Virus record (IMG/VR): IMGVR_UViG_3300030101_000247
Location: 1 to 37,822 of that record
DNA: 37,822 bases
Strand: one strand, 5' to 3'
DNA from: a virus
Part shown: in pieces, positions 26,512 to 33,952 of the stretch
How the letters are laid out: every line of letters begins with the position of its first letter
Numbering within the stretch: the stretch's first letter is position 1
Made by a program: the position numbers and the translations under genes
Notes under the pieces: model-generated
Told to the model about the DNA's origin: nothing
Seen by the model: only the letters and a program-made list of their open reading frames with translations
Database searches by the model: none

Positions 26512-27434
26512 TGGCATTACAAAACTCAGGGCCAATAAAAATAAGTGAAATAGCTAACGAGTTTGACAGTTTAGCTGGTAATACACCTGATAGCCTATCC
26601 GAGTTTTATGGGGCGGCTGACGGTGTACCCGGATCAGGTGCTATAGACATAAGTGATTTCTATGGCACAAGTTCTGTTATTGCATACACTGCAAGTAATG
26701 CTACAGATGTAAATCTACAAACAGTATTTGGATCTGACTGGGCTGCTAATATAGCTAAGTCTTATACTGTACCTAGTGGTGTAGAGCTTGGAGCAACTCA
26801 AGTAAGTAACAACGCTTTGACTGCACCAGCAGGCATGGGAGGAACCTTAGTAATTACTAACTCTGGTACTCTTTCTGGTGCTGGTGGTAGCGGTGGTAGC
26901 GGTGGTAATAACTCTAGTATTTATAGTTCTCCATCTGGTTCTGCTGGACAGGCTGGTGGTGATGCATTAGAGATACTTACTAACGGTGTAAGTGTTGTTA
27001 ATAATGGAACAATCCGTGCCGGAGGTGGCGGCGGTGGCGGTGGCGGTGAAGGCCAAGACGCTTACCGTACTGCACACTCATGGATTAATAACGAAGGTGG
27101 TGCCGGTGGTAACGGCGGACGAGGCCAAGGTTATAATCACGGAAGACAAGGTGGATCAGGTGGTGGTAATGGTACACACCAATGGTACAATATAATGAGA
27201 AATGGACACGGCGGATCAGGTGGTGGCGGTGGCCACTATGGTAACTCAGGATCTGGTGGAAGTGGCGGAAACAACACTCACGTTGACTTTACAGATATTG
27301 AACAGTCAGACCATATAAGTCGTTATGGACCGGGTAGTGGCGGTGGAGGTGCTGCAGCTGGATTCTCAATTAAAAAAGGGTCTGGTATTTCTGTAGCACA
27401 GTCTGGGTCAGGATCACAAGCTGGTAGAACATAA
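26511..27434 (+). CDS. Glycine-rich tail fibre/adhesin protein
   Basis: The 307-aa protein starts with an N-terminal domain (SGPIKISEIANEFDSLAG, SLSEFYGAADG, IDISDFYGTS) common in cyanophage and T4-like tail fibre tips. From about residue 120 it is dominated by Gly runs (GGGGGGGGGEG and similar), Asn and Ser, as in glycine-rich polyglycine-II adhesins of phage tails. Histidines and aromatics appear between the Gly runs. The gene overlaps the previous fibre gene by one base (TAATGG) and probably encodes the part that touches the host. Confidence 0.78.
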   Translation: MALQNSGPIKISEIANEFDSLAGNTPDSLSEFYGAADGVPGSGAIDISDFYGTSSVIAYTASNATDVNLQTVFGSDWAANIAKSYTVPSGVELGATQVSNNALTAPAGMGGTLVITNSGTLSGAGGSGGSGGNNSSIYSSPSGSAGQAGGDALEILTNGVSVVNNGTIRAGGGGGGGGGEGQDAYRTAHSWINNEGGAGGNGGRGQGYNHGRQGGSGGGNGTHQWYNIMRNGHGGSGGGGGHYGNSGSGGSGGNNTHVDFTDIEQSDHISRYGPGSGGGGAAAGFSIKKGSGISVAQSGSGSQAGRT

Positions 27435-27812
27435 TTGGAAATACCCACCTTTCCTACTATACAAACCCCCTCAATACCTCTCCCTACAGCAGATGTTCCC
27501 ACGTATCAACCTTTGGTCGTACCTCCGAGCGATTTACGAAGACCCAAAGGCACAGAAGAGGTGCGGACAACAGAAAACCCACCCCCAAAAATACACTTTC
27601 CACCATTACCTAGTATTACTCTACCCTCTCAGGAAGTTTTAGTTGCTGCGTCTGTTACAGCTGTCACGGCTGTAGCAGCTGCAACTGTTACACAACCTAT
27701 AATTAACGCACTAAAGGAAAAAATACAAAAGTTCTTACAAGGCAAGATAAATAAATGGAAACAAAACCGCCAGAAAAGAAAGGCATCTTTAGAAAAATCA
27801 AAGAAAGTGTAG
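27435..27812 (+). CDS. Conserved cyanophage membrane-anchored protein with proline-rich N-terminus
   Basis: The 125-aa protein begins at a TTG directly after the previous stop (TAATTG). The N-terminal half is proline-rich (IPTFPTIQTPSIPLPTADVP, PLVVPPSDLRRPKGTE), followed by one hydrophobic segment (LVAASVTAVTAVAAATV) and a basic C-terminus. I recall similar proteins across cyanophages in the same neighbourhood. It could be part of lysis or a virion membrane protein. The next gene starts in a different frame 58 bases before this one ends. Confidence 0.68.
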   Translation: MEIPTFPTIQTPSIPLPTADVPTYQPLVVPPSDLRRPKGTEEVRTTENPPPKIHFPPLPSITLPSQEVLVAASVTAVTAVAAATVTQPIINALKEKIQKFLQGKINKWKQNRQKRKASLEKSKKV

Positions 27813-28066
27813 ATGACCACGATGAGCAGATGGCTATACTAGCTGCAATCGTGCGGTTAACTGTAGTAGTCTGGTCTGGGTTTATTATCACCTTAAACTA
27901 TGTAGAAATACCAATGGTAAAGAAATCAGGTAACTCTGATATTACTTTTGTCGCTAGTGTTTTTACTGGGGCCTTGGCAACATTCGGACTTACTACTGGC
28001 AAAAATGGTAGTAGTAAACCACCTACTTGCCCAATGATGAAAAAACAAGACACACCAAAAACATGA
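27755..28066 (+). CDS. Two-helix membrane protein, holin candidate
   Basis: This 103-aa protein has a charged N-terminus (METKPPEKKGIFRKIKESVD), two hydrophobic segments (ILAAIVRLTVVVWSGFIITL; FVASVFTGALATFGLTTG) and a basic end. That size and shape, and its place between tail fibre and small terminase genes, match the T7 holin gene 17.5. Such holins make holes in the inner membrane to release the lysozyme. No sequence motif proves it. Its end overlaps the next start (ATGA). Confidence 0.5.
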   Translation: METKPPEKKGIFRKIKESVDDHDEQMAILAAIVRLTVVVWSGFIITLNYVEIPMVKKSGNSDITFVASVFTGALATFGLTTGKNGSSKPPTCPMMKKQDTPKT

Positions 28067-28419
28067 AGAAATGGATTCTTCTCTTGGCTCTGTTATCACC
28101 CAGCATAGCTAGAGCAAATACTGTCACGCCTCAGTTTACAACAGGGAGCATGAACAGCACAACAACTACCACTCAAAGTATAGTGGAGACGGAGCAAGTA
28201 CAAGTATACGGTGCAGCCGTAAACACTTGGTCTGGTACAAACATAACTCCGTCAGCAGACATTACAACAAGCGGGACAACGTTTTCCGTAACTAACGCAT
28301 CTAACCCATGGAGTTTAGAAACAACAACAAGAGCAGCAGGGTTAGTAGAACAAAGAGATTATACACGCAACTATACAATAAACTCTACTACTACATCGCT
28401 TTCTGTGTTCTCACAGTAG
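28063..28419 (+). CDS. Secreted small cyanophage protein with signal peptide
   Basis: The start ATG 28063 overlaps the previous stop; an in-frame ATG at 28027 would give a longer start inside the previous gene. MKKWILLLALLSPSIARA is a clear signal peptide with probable cleavage after ARA. The mature part (about 100 aa) is Thr/Ser/Asn rich, with GSMNSTTTTTQ and DYTRNYTINSTTT, suggesting a small beta protein. I recall similar proteins in cyanophages. The role is unknown; periplasm or outer membrane at lysis is plausible. Confidence 0.7.
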   Translation: MKKWILLLALLSPSIARANTVTPQFTTGSMNSTTTTTQSIVETEQVQVYGAAVNTWSGTNITPSADITTSGTTFSVTNASNPWSLETTTRAAGLVEQRDYTRNYTINSTTTSLSVFSQ

Positions 28420-28919
28420 CACCTGTATATGCTGAAGGAGATACAGTTAATAAATCAAATCCAGTGGCCGCAGCTACTGGTAATGTCACCAATCAGGCAG
28501 TGCAATTCCAAAACAATGGAGCATCGTCACGACAGGTGTACGGCCCTAACATACAATGCAATGGGTCAACTATGACTTTTAGTCCGTTCTACATGGGCAA
28601 CGATTCCGAACCTAGAGATCCAGATGGATACGTCATAAGTGAGAACTGGGGATTTCAGCTTAACTTTATGGTGCCATTGGACAGAGAAGGTCTTAAGCAA
28701 TGCAGACGCATAGCTAAACGTCAAGAAGAAAAAATGCAGCTAGACTTTGAGCTTGTACGAGCGTTGAAGTGTGCAGAGCTGCAACAAAGAGGCTTTGCTA
28801 TACGGCCTAATACAAGAGTATATCATATATGCTCAGATATAGTACCAATACAATCATTACTACCTAAACAAAATGCTAGCAATTCTAAAACCAATCGTTT
28901 TAACATTTTTAAAAAGTGA
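28308..28919 (+). CDS. Second exported cyanophage protein, overlaps the first in another frame
   Basis: The only normal start is ATG 28308, inside the preceding gene (112-base overlap). The first 30 residues are basic, then YYYIAFCVLTVAPVYA forms a hydrophobic core with likely cleavage after VYA. The mature protein contains GPNIQCNGSTMTFSPFYMGN and ENWGFQLNFMVPLDREGLKQ, motifs I know from cyanophage proteins of unknown role, and a helical half with several cysteines (IQC, KQC, LKC, HIC) that may form disulfides. Together with 28063-28419 it looks like an exported pair. Confidence 0.72.
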   Translation: MEFRNNNKSSRVSRTKRLYTQLYNKLYYYIAFCVLTVAPVYAEGDTVNKSNPVAAATGNVTNQAVQFQNNGASSRQVYGPNIQCNGSTMTFSPFYMGNDSEPRDPDGYVISENWGFQLNFMVPLDREGLKQCRRIAKRQEEKMQLDFELVRALKCAELQQRGFAIRPNTRVYHICSDIVPIQSLLPKQNASNSKTNRFNIFKK

Positions 28920-29031
28920 CAAGTTTAAAGGCTTCGTCGTTGATCTACTCGAAAAGCTAGTCGAGCAAACTGATAATAACCTTGATGACAAAGCGTTAGC
29001 TATAGTTAAAAAAGGACTTGATATAACATGA
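28873..29031 (+). CDS. 52-aa conserved small helical protein
   Basis: The product starts MLAILKPIVLTFLKSDKFKG, then FVVDLLEKLVEQTDNNLDD. It overlaps the end of the previous gene by 47 bases and the start of small terminase by ATGA. I recall similar short proteins in cyanophages in the same place. It is amphipathic, but not a clear membrane helix, and its function is unknown. Confidence 0.7.
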   Translation: MLAILKPIVLTFLKSDKFKGFVVDLLEKLVEQTDNNLDDKALAIVKKGLDIT

Positions 29032-29294
29032 CAGATACAAGAGTAATACCTAAGAAAGCTGGCGAGGAAAGTTTTAACGAACTCCACTACCTTGTTACGC
29101 AAGAGTTCTTACGTAAAATAAAGTGTGGCGAAGCAAAAACTCAAGACTTAAAAGCAGCATGTGATTGGCTAAAAACTAATGACATAACAGGTGTTGCTCT
29201 TGAAGGTAGCCCACTTGACAAACTAGCTTCGATAATACCGAAGGTAGATCCAGAATTAGTAAAGAGCAGACTTTATGGCAAGACCCGGACCTAA
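29028..29294 (+). CDS. Terminase small subunit, T7 gp18-like
   Basis: The 88-aa length equals T7 gp18 (89 aa) and the gene lies just before the packaging block. It includes ESFNELHYLVTQEFLRKIK, KTQDLKAACDWLKTNDITG and SPLDKLASIIPKV, the last resembling the ending of the gp18 family. Small terminases bind the concatemer and the large subunit to start packaging. It overlaps the next gene by 20 bases in another frame. Confidence 0.82.
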   Translation: MTDTRVIPKKAGEESFNELHYLVTQEFLRKIKCGEAKTQDLKAACDWLKTNDITGVALEGSPLDKLASIIPKVDPELVKSRLYGKTRT

Positions 29295-29541
29295 ACTAAG
29301 CAAGAACCCCGGTAGAACTGCAAGATTCTACAGAAAGAACAAAGAGTCACGTGAGAAGCATAGACGCACACAGCGAGCTATCAACAGTACACCAGAGAAG
29401 AAAGCGTACAGACGTGATCTACTTAAGATACGTAGAGAGCGTAAACCCGGCAGCCAAACAGATATGTCACATAAAGGTGGCAGAGTGGTTGCTGAATCAC
29501 GCAAAGCAAACCGTGGACGTGGCGGAGCACGACGAACTTAA
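29275..29541 (+). CDS. Basic 88-aa marine phage protein
   Basis: It begins MARPGPKLSKNPGRTARFYR and continues with basic, mostly hydrophilic sequence, with SREKHRRTQRAINSTPEKKA, and ends in RGGARRT. I recall similar MARPG(P)-K-NP proteins of marine phages. About a third of the residues are K or R, so it may bind DNA. Its overlap with the small terminase and with the HNH gene (TAATG) places it in the packaging operon. No nuclease motif is visible. Confidence 0.75.
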   Translation: MARPGPKLSKNPGRTARFYRKNKESREKHRRTQRAINSTPEKKAYRRDLLKIRRERKPGSQTDMSHKGGRVVAESRKANRGRGGARRT

Positions 29542-29867
29542 TGACACCATTACTACCAACACCTGATTACTATTTACACAACCTAATAACCATGACAAGT
29601 TCAGAGTCAAAAAGACTATGGAGAAGAGCTATAAAAGAGCATTTTAATTGTCAATGTGTTTATTGCGGAGGATTTTATGAACTACACAACCTTACAATCG
29701 ACCATGTACAACCTAAGAGCAAGGGTGGTCAAAGCGTTACGAGGAATGTTGTACCCTCGTGTACCAGATGCAATCAGGCGAAAGGTAGCACTCACTGGCT
29801 CGACTGGATGAGGTCGACATTCGGACAGACCGAGCGAGAACAAACCATACTACAGCATATACAATGA
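29541..29867 (+). CDS. HNH endonuclease with Cys4 zinc site
   Basis: The 108-aa product has C39-x2-C42 (CVYCG), D54-H55 (LTIDHVQPKSKGG), N69 and C74-x2-C77 (SCTRCNQAKG), the complete HNH layout with a zinc pair. A later start at 29592 (MTSSESK) would still keep it whole. HNH proteins beside terminase often help cut DNA during packaging (as in cos-type phages) or act as homing nucleases. The TAATG overlap shows coupling to the preceding gene. Confidence 0.88.
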   Translation: MTPLLPTPDYYLHNLITMTSSESKRLWRRAIKEHFNCQCVYCGGFYELHNLTIDHVQPKSKGGQSVTRNVVPSCTRCNQAKGSTHWLDWMRSTFGQTEREQTILQHIQ

Positions 29868-31210
29868 ATGAAGAAGTAGATTCTACAGCTATCATCAACG
29901 AGATTATTGGTCCTGATGAAGAAGAGCAAGAAGCAGCGTTTGAGATAAATAGAAGAAAGCTAAACGAAGCAAGACAGAGACAGAATGAAGGTAGAGCACA
30001 ACGGCAGCTTGAGGCTGTAAATAAAGTTTTACCAAAATTTACTATAGCAGATATTTCTGAAGGCTTATCAGACATGAAAGCTGGTCAAACAGGTGCTATG
30101 CTTGGTGGTAGTATTCTTGGAGAATATCTACCTTTACCTAAAGGTATAGGAGAAACGCTAGGAGCTGGCGGTGCTTTAGCAGCTAAAAAACTTGTTATTG
30201 ACCCAATAGTTGATGAGATATTTAACACAACTAGAAGCATATTTAATATAGCTAAAGAAGCTCCTTCTGGACGTATGTTTGGTGTAACAGCTGGAGGTGA
30301 AGGCATTAAGGGTGGCGGTAAATATGTTAATGCAACAAAGAAAAATCTAGAATATTTTAATAAGATAGGGTTCACTGGAACCAATAAACTAGATATACAG
30401 ACTATGTTGTATGGTATTGATGATGCTGGTAAACCGGCTATGAGTCAGTACAAACGTAGAGCTATAAAAGCCGGCCTTGGAAACGAGACTTTTGACTGGG
30501 GACAGTTTAACAAAACTAGAGAGGTTCTAGTTAAAGATTACCTAGACGGTCTACAAGATCTTAAAATAGATCCTAAAACTATACATGCACACCACATATC
30601 AGCTTTACGTGTTACAGCATCATTGTTCGACGGTCTATCACCTATACAGCGTAAAAAGCTACTTAAGACCTTTCAGAAAGAAGGTTTAGCACTAGGAAAC
30701 AGTCCTAAAAACTTAATGGCTTTGCATAAAAGTGTTCACTTAGATGTTGTGCACCCGTTTTTAGAAAAACAGCTTGGTAAGTATGGACAGCTGCTACTAG
30801 ATCCAGCTAGAATGAAAAGACTGAATCCTAGGCAAAGAGAAGGTTTAGTTAAGCAGTTTGCAAATATTATTAGACATTCAGAAGAAGTAGCTCTAGATGC
30901 TAGCAGAACATGGCTAGACGAGGCTTTTACAGGAGCAACACCAGATCAGGCATTAAGTGTTAAGCTTGATATGTTAGATTCAGCATTTGAGGAAAGAATA
31001 AAAGGTTTAAGATTATTAAAAAATAAACTTGATACTATCGGACCTTATTTACCTTATATGGCAGAAGATGCACCTGTTCCAGAAATACTTAGAACTAGAG
31101 TAAGGAAAAAAAGTGGCAAGAAGTTACTAGATAACTTATTAAAACCATATGACAAAGATCAACTTACAATATGGGATATAGATCCAGAAACCTTTAGTAA
31201 AAGTAAATGA
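29864..31210 (+). CDS. 448-aa protein with HNH-like histidine motif, unknown
   Basis: The start overlaps the HNH stop (ATGA). The N-terminus is acidic and helical, with a glycine-rich hydrophobic segment (AMLGGSILGEYLPLPKG and GETLGAGGALAAKK). Residues 241-245 read HAHHI and are followed by GNSPKNLMALHKSVHLDVVHPF (N279, N283, H288, H292, H297), a pattern close to an HNH or colicin-like nuclease core. The C-terminus is basic (RVRKKSGKKLLDNLL). It lies just before the large terminase. A nuclease fused to a membrane-interacting region, perhaps ejected, is one guess. Family not recognised. Confidence 0.65.
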   Translation: MNEEVDSTAIINEIIGPDEEEQEAAFEINRRKLNEARQRQNEGRAQRQLEAVNKVLPKFTIADISEGLSDMKAGQTGAMLGGSILGEYLPLPKGIGETLGAGGALAAKKLVIDPIVDEIFNTTRSIFNIAKEAPSGRMFGVTAGGEGIKGGGKYVNATKKNLEYFNKIGFTGTNKLDIQTMLYGIDDAGKPAMSQYKRRAIKAGLGNETFDWGQFNKTREVLVKDYLDGLQDLKIDPKTIHAHHISALRVTASLFDGLSPIQRKKLLKTFQKEGLALGNSPKNLMALHKSVHLDVVHPFLEKQLGKYGQLLLDPARMKRLNPRQREGLVKQFANIIRHSEEVALDASRTWLDEAFTGATPDQALSVKLDMLDSAFEERIKGLRLLKNKLDTIGPYLPYMAEDAPVPEILRTRVRKKSGKKLLDNLLKPYDKDQLTIWDIDPETFSKSK

Positions 31211-32952
31211 CAGATAACGATATAGTAACCGCCCTTAAAGAAGACTTCAAGCTTTTCCTACAGGCATTGTGGGATCAGCTTGACCTACCACAACCTACGA
31301 GGGCACAATATGCAATTGCAGATTACTTGCAGAATGGTCCCAAGCGACTACAGATACAGGCGTTTAGAGGAGTTGGTAAGAGCTGGATTACTGGTGCTTT
31401 TGTTCTTTGGACTTTATTTAATGACGCCGAAAGAAAGATAATGATTATATCTGCATCTAAGGAAAGAGCAGATAACATGTCTATATTCTTGCAGAAACTA
31501 ATTATTGAAACACCTTGGTTATCATACTTACAACCTAAATCAGATGAGAGCAGATGGTCACGTATATCGTTTGACGTTAACTGCTCACCACACCAAGCAC
31601 CTTCTGTTAAGTCAGTAGGTATTACAGGACAGTTAACCGGATCTCGTGCAGACCTAATTGTATTAGATGACGTCGAGGTGCCGGGTAACAGTATGACGGA
31701 GTTTATGCGTGAAAAGCTACTACAACTATGTACTGAAGCGGAGTCGATCCTTACCCCGAAGGACGATAGCCGTATTATGTATCTCGGGACTCCTCAGACT
31801 ACTTTTACTGTTTATCGTAAGCTGGCAGAGCGTTCGTATCGTCCCTTTGTTTGGCCCTCCCGATATCCAAGAAAAGCCAAACTCAGTCAGTACGAAGGAC
31901 TCCTAGCACCACAGATACAGGAAGACCTTGATATGGGAGCTGACGAGTGGAGTGTCACAGATCCCGACAGGTTTAGCGAAGAGGACCTAATAGAACGTGA
32001 AGCATCTATGGGTCGGAGCAACTACATGCTTCAATTTCAATTAGATACGAGTTTATCAGATGCAGAAAAGTTCCCTCTTAAAATGGCTGACCTTGTGGTT
32101 ACTAGCGTCAACCCTACTACTGCTCCTGATAACGTGGTCTGGTGTTCAGATCCAAAAAACGTTATCAAAGACGCCCCTACGGTGGGACTGCCCGGGGATT
32201 ACTTCTACTCACCCATGCAGCTACAAGGAGAATGGGGTCCATATTCCGAAACCATTTGTTCCGTAGACCCCTCTGGAAGAGGTACAGACGAGACTGCAGC
32301 AGCTTTCCTAAGCCAACGCAATGGGTTTGTATACCTACACGAAATGAGGGCCTACAGAGACGGTTACAGCGACAATACACTGCTTAACATACTGCGTGGT
32401 TGTCGTAAGTATAACGTAACTAAACTTGTAATAGAGACAAACTTTGGAGATGGTATTGTAAGTGAACTATTTAAGAAACATATTCAACAAACGAGACAAT
32501 ATATCGATATCGAGGAGGTTCGTGCCAGCGTTAGGAAAGAAGACAGAATTATTGACGCTCTTGAACCTGTGCTTAACCAGCATCGTCTTGTTGTGGATCG
32601 TGCTGTTATCGACTGGGACTATACGTCTAACAAGGACGCCCCTCCTGAAAGTCGACTTCTCTACATGCTCTTCTACCAGATGAGTCGTATGTGCCGTGAG
32701 AAGGGTGCAGTTAAACATGATGACAGATTAGACTGTCTAGCACAAGGCATCAAGTATTATACAGATGCGATGTCAATTAACGCTCACGACACCATTGTAC
32801 AGCGTAAAAGAGAGGAATGGGAGTCTATATTAGAGGATTTCTTAGAATGTCCACATAGATCAGCTAATCACCTCGTAATGGGCATGGATAAGGACCAAAG
32901 AGAGCAAGCAATGGGTCTAGAAGGCAATTCTAACGTAAATACGTGGATATAA
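31207..32952 (+). CDS. Terminase large subunit, T7 gp19-like
   Basis: The 581-aa length matches T7 gp19 (586 aa). ATPase motifs: FRGVGKS (residues 53-59, Walker A), LIVLDD (150-155) plus E157 (Walker B). The nuclease domain shows D354 (CSVDPSGRGTDE), E410 (LVIETNFGDG) and D505-D506 (HDDRLDC). The protein drives DNA into the prohead and cuts the concatemer. The 4-base overlap ties it to the preceding gene, and it is the last gene of the late operon. Confidence 0.96.
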   Translation: MTDNDIVTALKEDFKLFLQALWDQLDLPQPTRAQYAIADYLQNGPKRLQIQAFRGVGKSWITGAFVLWTLFNDAERKIMIISASKERADNMSIFLQKLIIETPWLSYLQPKSDESRWSRISFDVNCSPHQAPSVKSVGITGQLTGSRADLIVLDDVEVPGNSMTEFMREKLLQLCTEAESILTPKDDSRIMYLGTPQTTFTVYRKLAERSYRPFVWPSRYPRKAKLSQYEGLLAPQIQEDLDMGADEWSVTDPDRFSEEDLIEREASMGRSNYMLQFQLDTSLSDAEKFPLKMADLVVTSVNPTTAPDNVVWCSDPKNVIKDAPTVGLPGDYFYSPMQLQGEWGPYSETICSVDPSGRGTDETAAAFLSQRNGFVYLHEMRAYRDGYSDNTLLNILRGCRKYNVTKLVIETNFGDGIVSELFKKHIQQTRQYIDIEEVRASVRKEDRIIDALEPVLNQHRLVVDRAVIDWDYTSNKDAPPESRLLYMLFYQMSRMCREKGAVKHDDRLDCLAQGIKYYTDAMSINAHDTIVQRKREEWESILEDFLECPHRSANHLVMGMDKDQREQAMGLEGNSNVNTWI

Positions 32953-33002
32953 GTCGATCCCTCACGTATACAGGGGAAGAGAAGGGTGGACTCGACCCCT
33001 AT

Positions 33003-33024
33003 GGAGGAGACTAACATCTCCTCC
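33003..33024 (+). other. Perfect 8-bp hairpin downstream of terminase
   Basis: GGAGGAGA (33003-33010) and TCTCCTCC (33017-33024) pair perfectly over a 6-base loop. No T-run follows, so an intrinsic terminator is unlikely. Just upstream, 32953-33000 carries CCCT/AGGGG and GGGT/ACCC partial complementarity, so a folded RNA or a packaging signal is possible. This stretch (32953-33084) has no convincing gene, although a GTG frame from 32986 runs through it. Confidence 0.6.
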
Positions 33025-33084
33025 TACCTATACCGGTTATCATATGAGTTGATAACTCTCAATACACCACTCCTAACCACTAAT

Positions 33085-33255
33085 ATGATAAAAAAAGAGG
33101 ATAAGATCCGATATATGGTGCTATATAACAGCCATGAGTCAGATAGGGTCTATATAAGACCAGATGGGACTACATATGTCTGTAAACAACGTAAAAACGT
33201 ACCAGATACCTATTATACACCGCAGATGCAACTAGAACTACCTCTAGAATTTTGA
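33085..33255 (+). CDS. 56-aa protein of unknown function
   Basis: The product starts MIKKEDKIRYMVLYNSHESD, contains a short beta-like segment (VYIRPDGTTYVCKQRK) and ends in LELPLEF. A start at 33115 (MVLYN) would give 46 aa, and the same frame is open up to a GTG at 32986, which would include the hairpin. I do not recognise it. It lies just after the late operon. Confidence 0.4.
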   Translation: MIKKEDKIRYMVLYNSHESDRVYIRPDGTTYVCKQRKNVPDTYYTPQMQLELPLEF

Positions 33256-33575
33256 CATAATTTTGTGAAGCGTATACACGTCACGGCCGGGACGCACAGC
33301 CCCCCAGTGGGGTATAGAATTACTATATAATACTGATTAATTCTGTATATTAACAGTAATTATTTATTATTTTGGCTGATAGTTGTGTATATTTTGTGTG
33401 ATCTGTAGGCGTTACATATTCACAATCACGTTTGTATACAGAATAAAGAATGCACAATGCAGACCACGACTGGATAGTACTGTGTTCTCAATAAGACTGT
33501 GTGATACTGCTGACAAAATGATTGAGTCTCAGATGACAATGCTATTATAGTAGTGTAAGAGAAAAGGAGAAACAG
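33256..33575 (+). other. Non-coding junction with AT-rich inverted repeats, likely near genome ends
   Basis: No gene can be supported here. The block holds TCACGGCCGGGACGCACA (33281-33298), a C-rich to G-rich hairpin (CCCC at about 33301-33304 with GGGG 33309-33312), and an AT-rich section with two overlapping 7-bp inverted repeats: AGAATTA (33316-33322)/TAATTCT (33338-33344), and AATTACT (33318-33324)/AGTAATT (33355-33361). Then come a TATTCACAATCAC box (33417-33429) and a promoter. Its place between terminase and early genes is where a T7-like genome would have its ends and early control region. Confidence 0.6.
33522..33548 (+). promoter_or_regulatory. Host-type extended -10 promoter for the early genes
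   Basis: The -10 is TATTAT (33543-33548) preceded by TGC (extended -10). A weak -35, TTGAGT (33522-33527), lies 15 bases upstream. Transcription would start around 33555, just before an AGGAG ribosome site (33565-33569) and the first early gene. Host RNA polymerase would be needed before phage polymerase is made. Confidence 0.6.
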
Positions 33576-33776
33576 ATGACAAACATTCAGACTCAACCTA
33601 AGACAGCCTTCGGCAGAACATTACACTATGTTACTGATGAGTGTCAAGCTCAAGCTTTACAATCTTTAACAGGTAAGAAAACACTAACAGATAATGATTT
33701 AATTAGTTTACAAATGCTAGGTCTACAAATCAACGGCACTAACTTTATACAACAATTAGAATTAGTAGGAGTTTAG
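33576..33776 (+). CDS. 66-aa early protein of unknown function
   Basis: It has a strong ribosome site (AGGAG at 33565-33569, 6 bases before ATG), unlike most late genes. The product is hydrophilic with a Gln-rich region and no motif I know (NIQTQPKTAFGRTLHYVT, QLELVGV at the end). It is the first gene behind the early promoter, so it may interfere with host functions, as early T7-like proteins do; this is an inference from position only. Confidence 0.65.
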   Translation: MTNIQTQPKTAFGRTLHYVTDECQAQALQSLTGKKTLTDNDLISLQMLGLQINGTNFIQQLELVGV

Positions 33777-33778
33777 TT

Positions 33779-33952
33779 ATGGATCTACAAAAGTTTAAGT
33801 TCTATCATCATTCAGCAGAATATTATAGACAGTTATATAATTCAATCAAACAACTAGAGGATAGTTGTAAAGAAGTAAACTATACAGTATATCCTTCAAC
33901 AATAACAAATGCTCGCAAGAGTGTATTCAGAAAACATATTAAGAATAAATAA
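33779..33952 (+). CDS. 57-aa early protein, unknown
   Basis: ATG 33779 follows AGGAG (33766-33770) and the frame ends in TAATG overlap with the next gene. The product (MDLQKFKFYHHSAEYYRQLY, SIKQLEDSCKEVNYT, basic C-terminus KHIKNK) is rich in Tyr and Lys. I do not recognise it. The gene is very AT-rich compared with those after 34349. Confidence 0.65.
   Translation: MDLQKFKFYHHSAEYYRQLYNSIKQLEDSCKEVNYTVYPSTITNARKSVFRKHIKNK

Noticed and set aside
33003-33024. Intrinsic terminator after the large terminase
   Set aside because: The hairpin is perfect but no T-run follows, so it is listed only as a hairpin.
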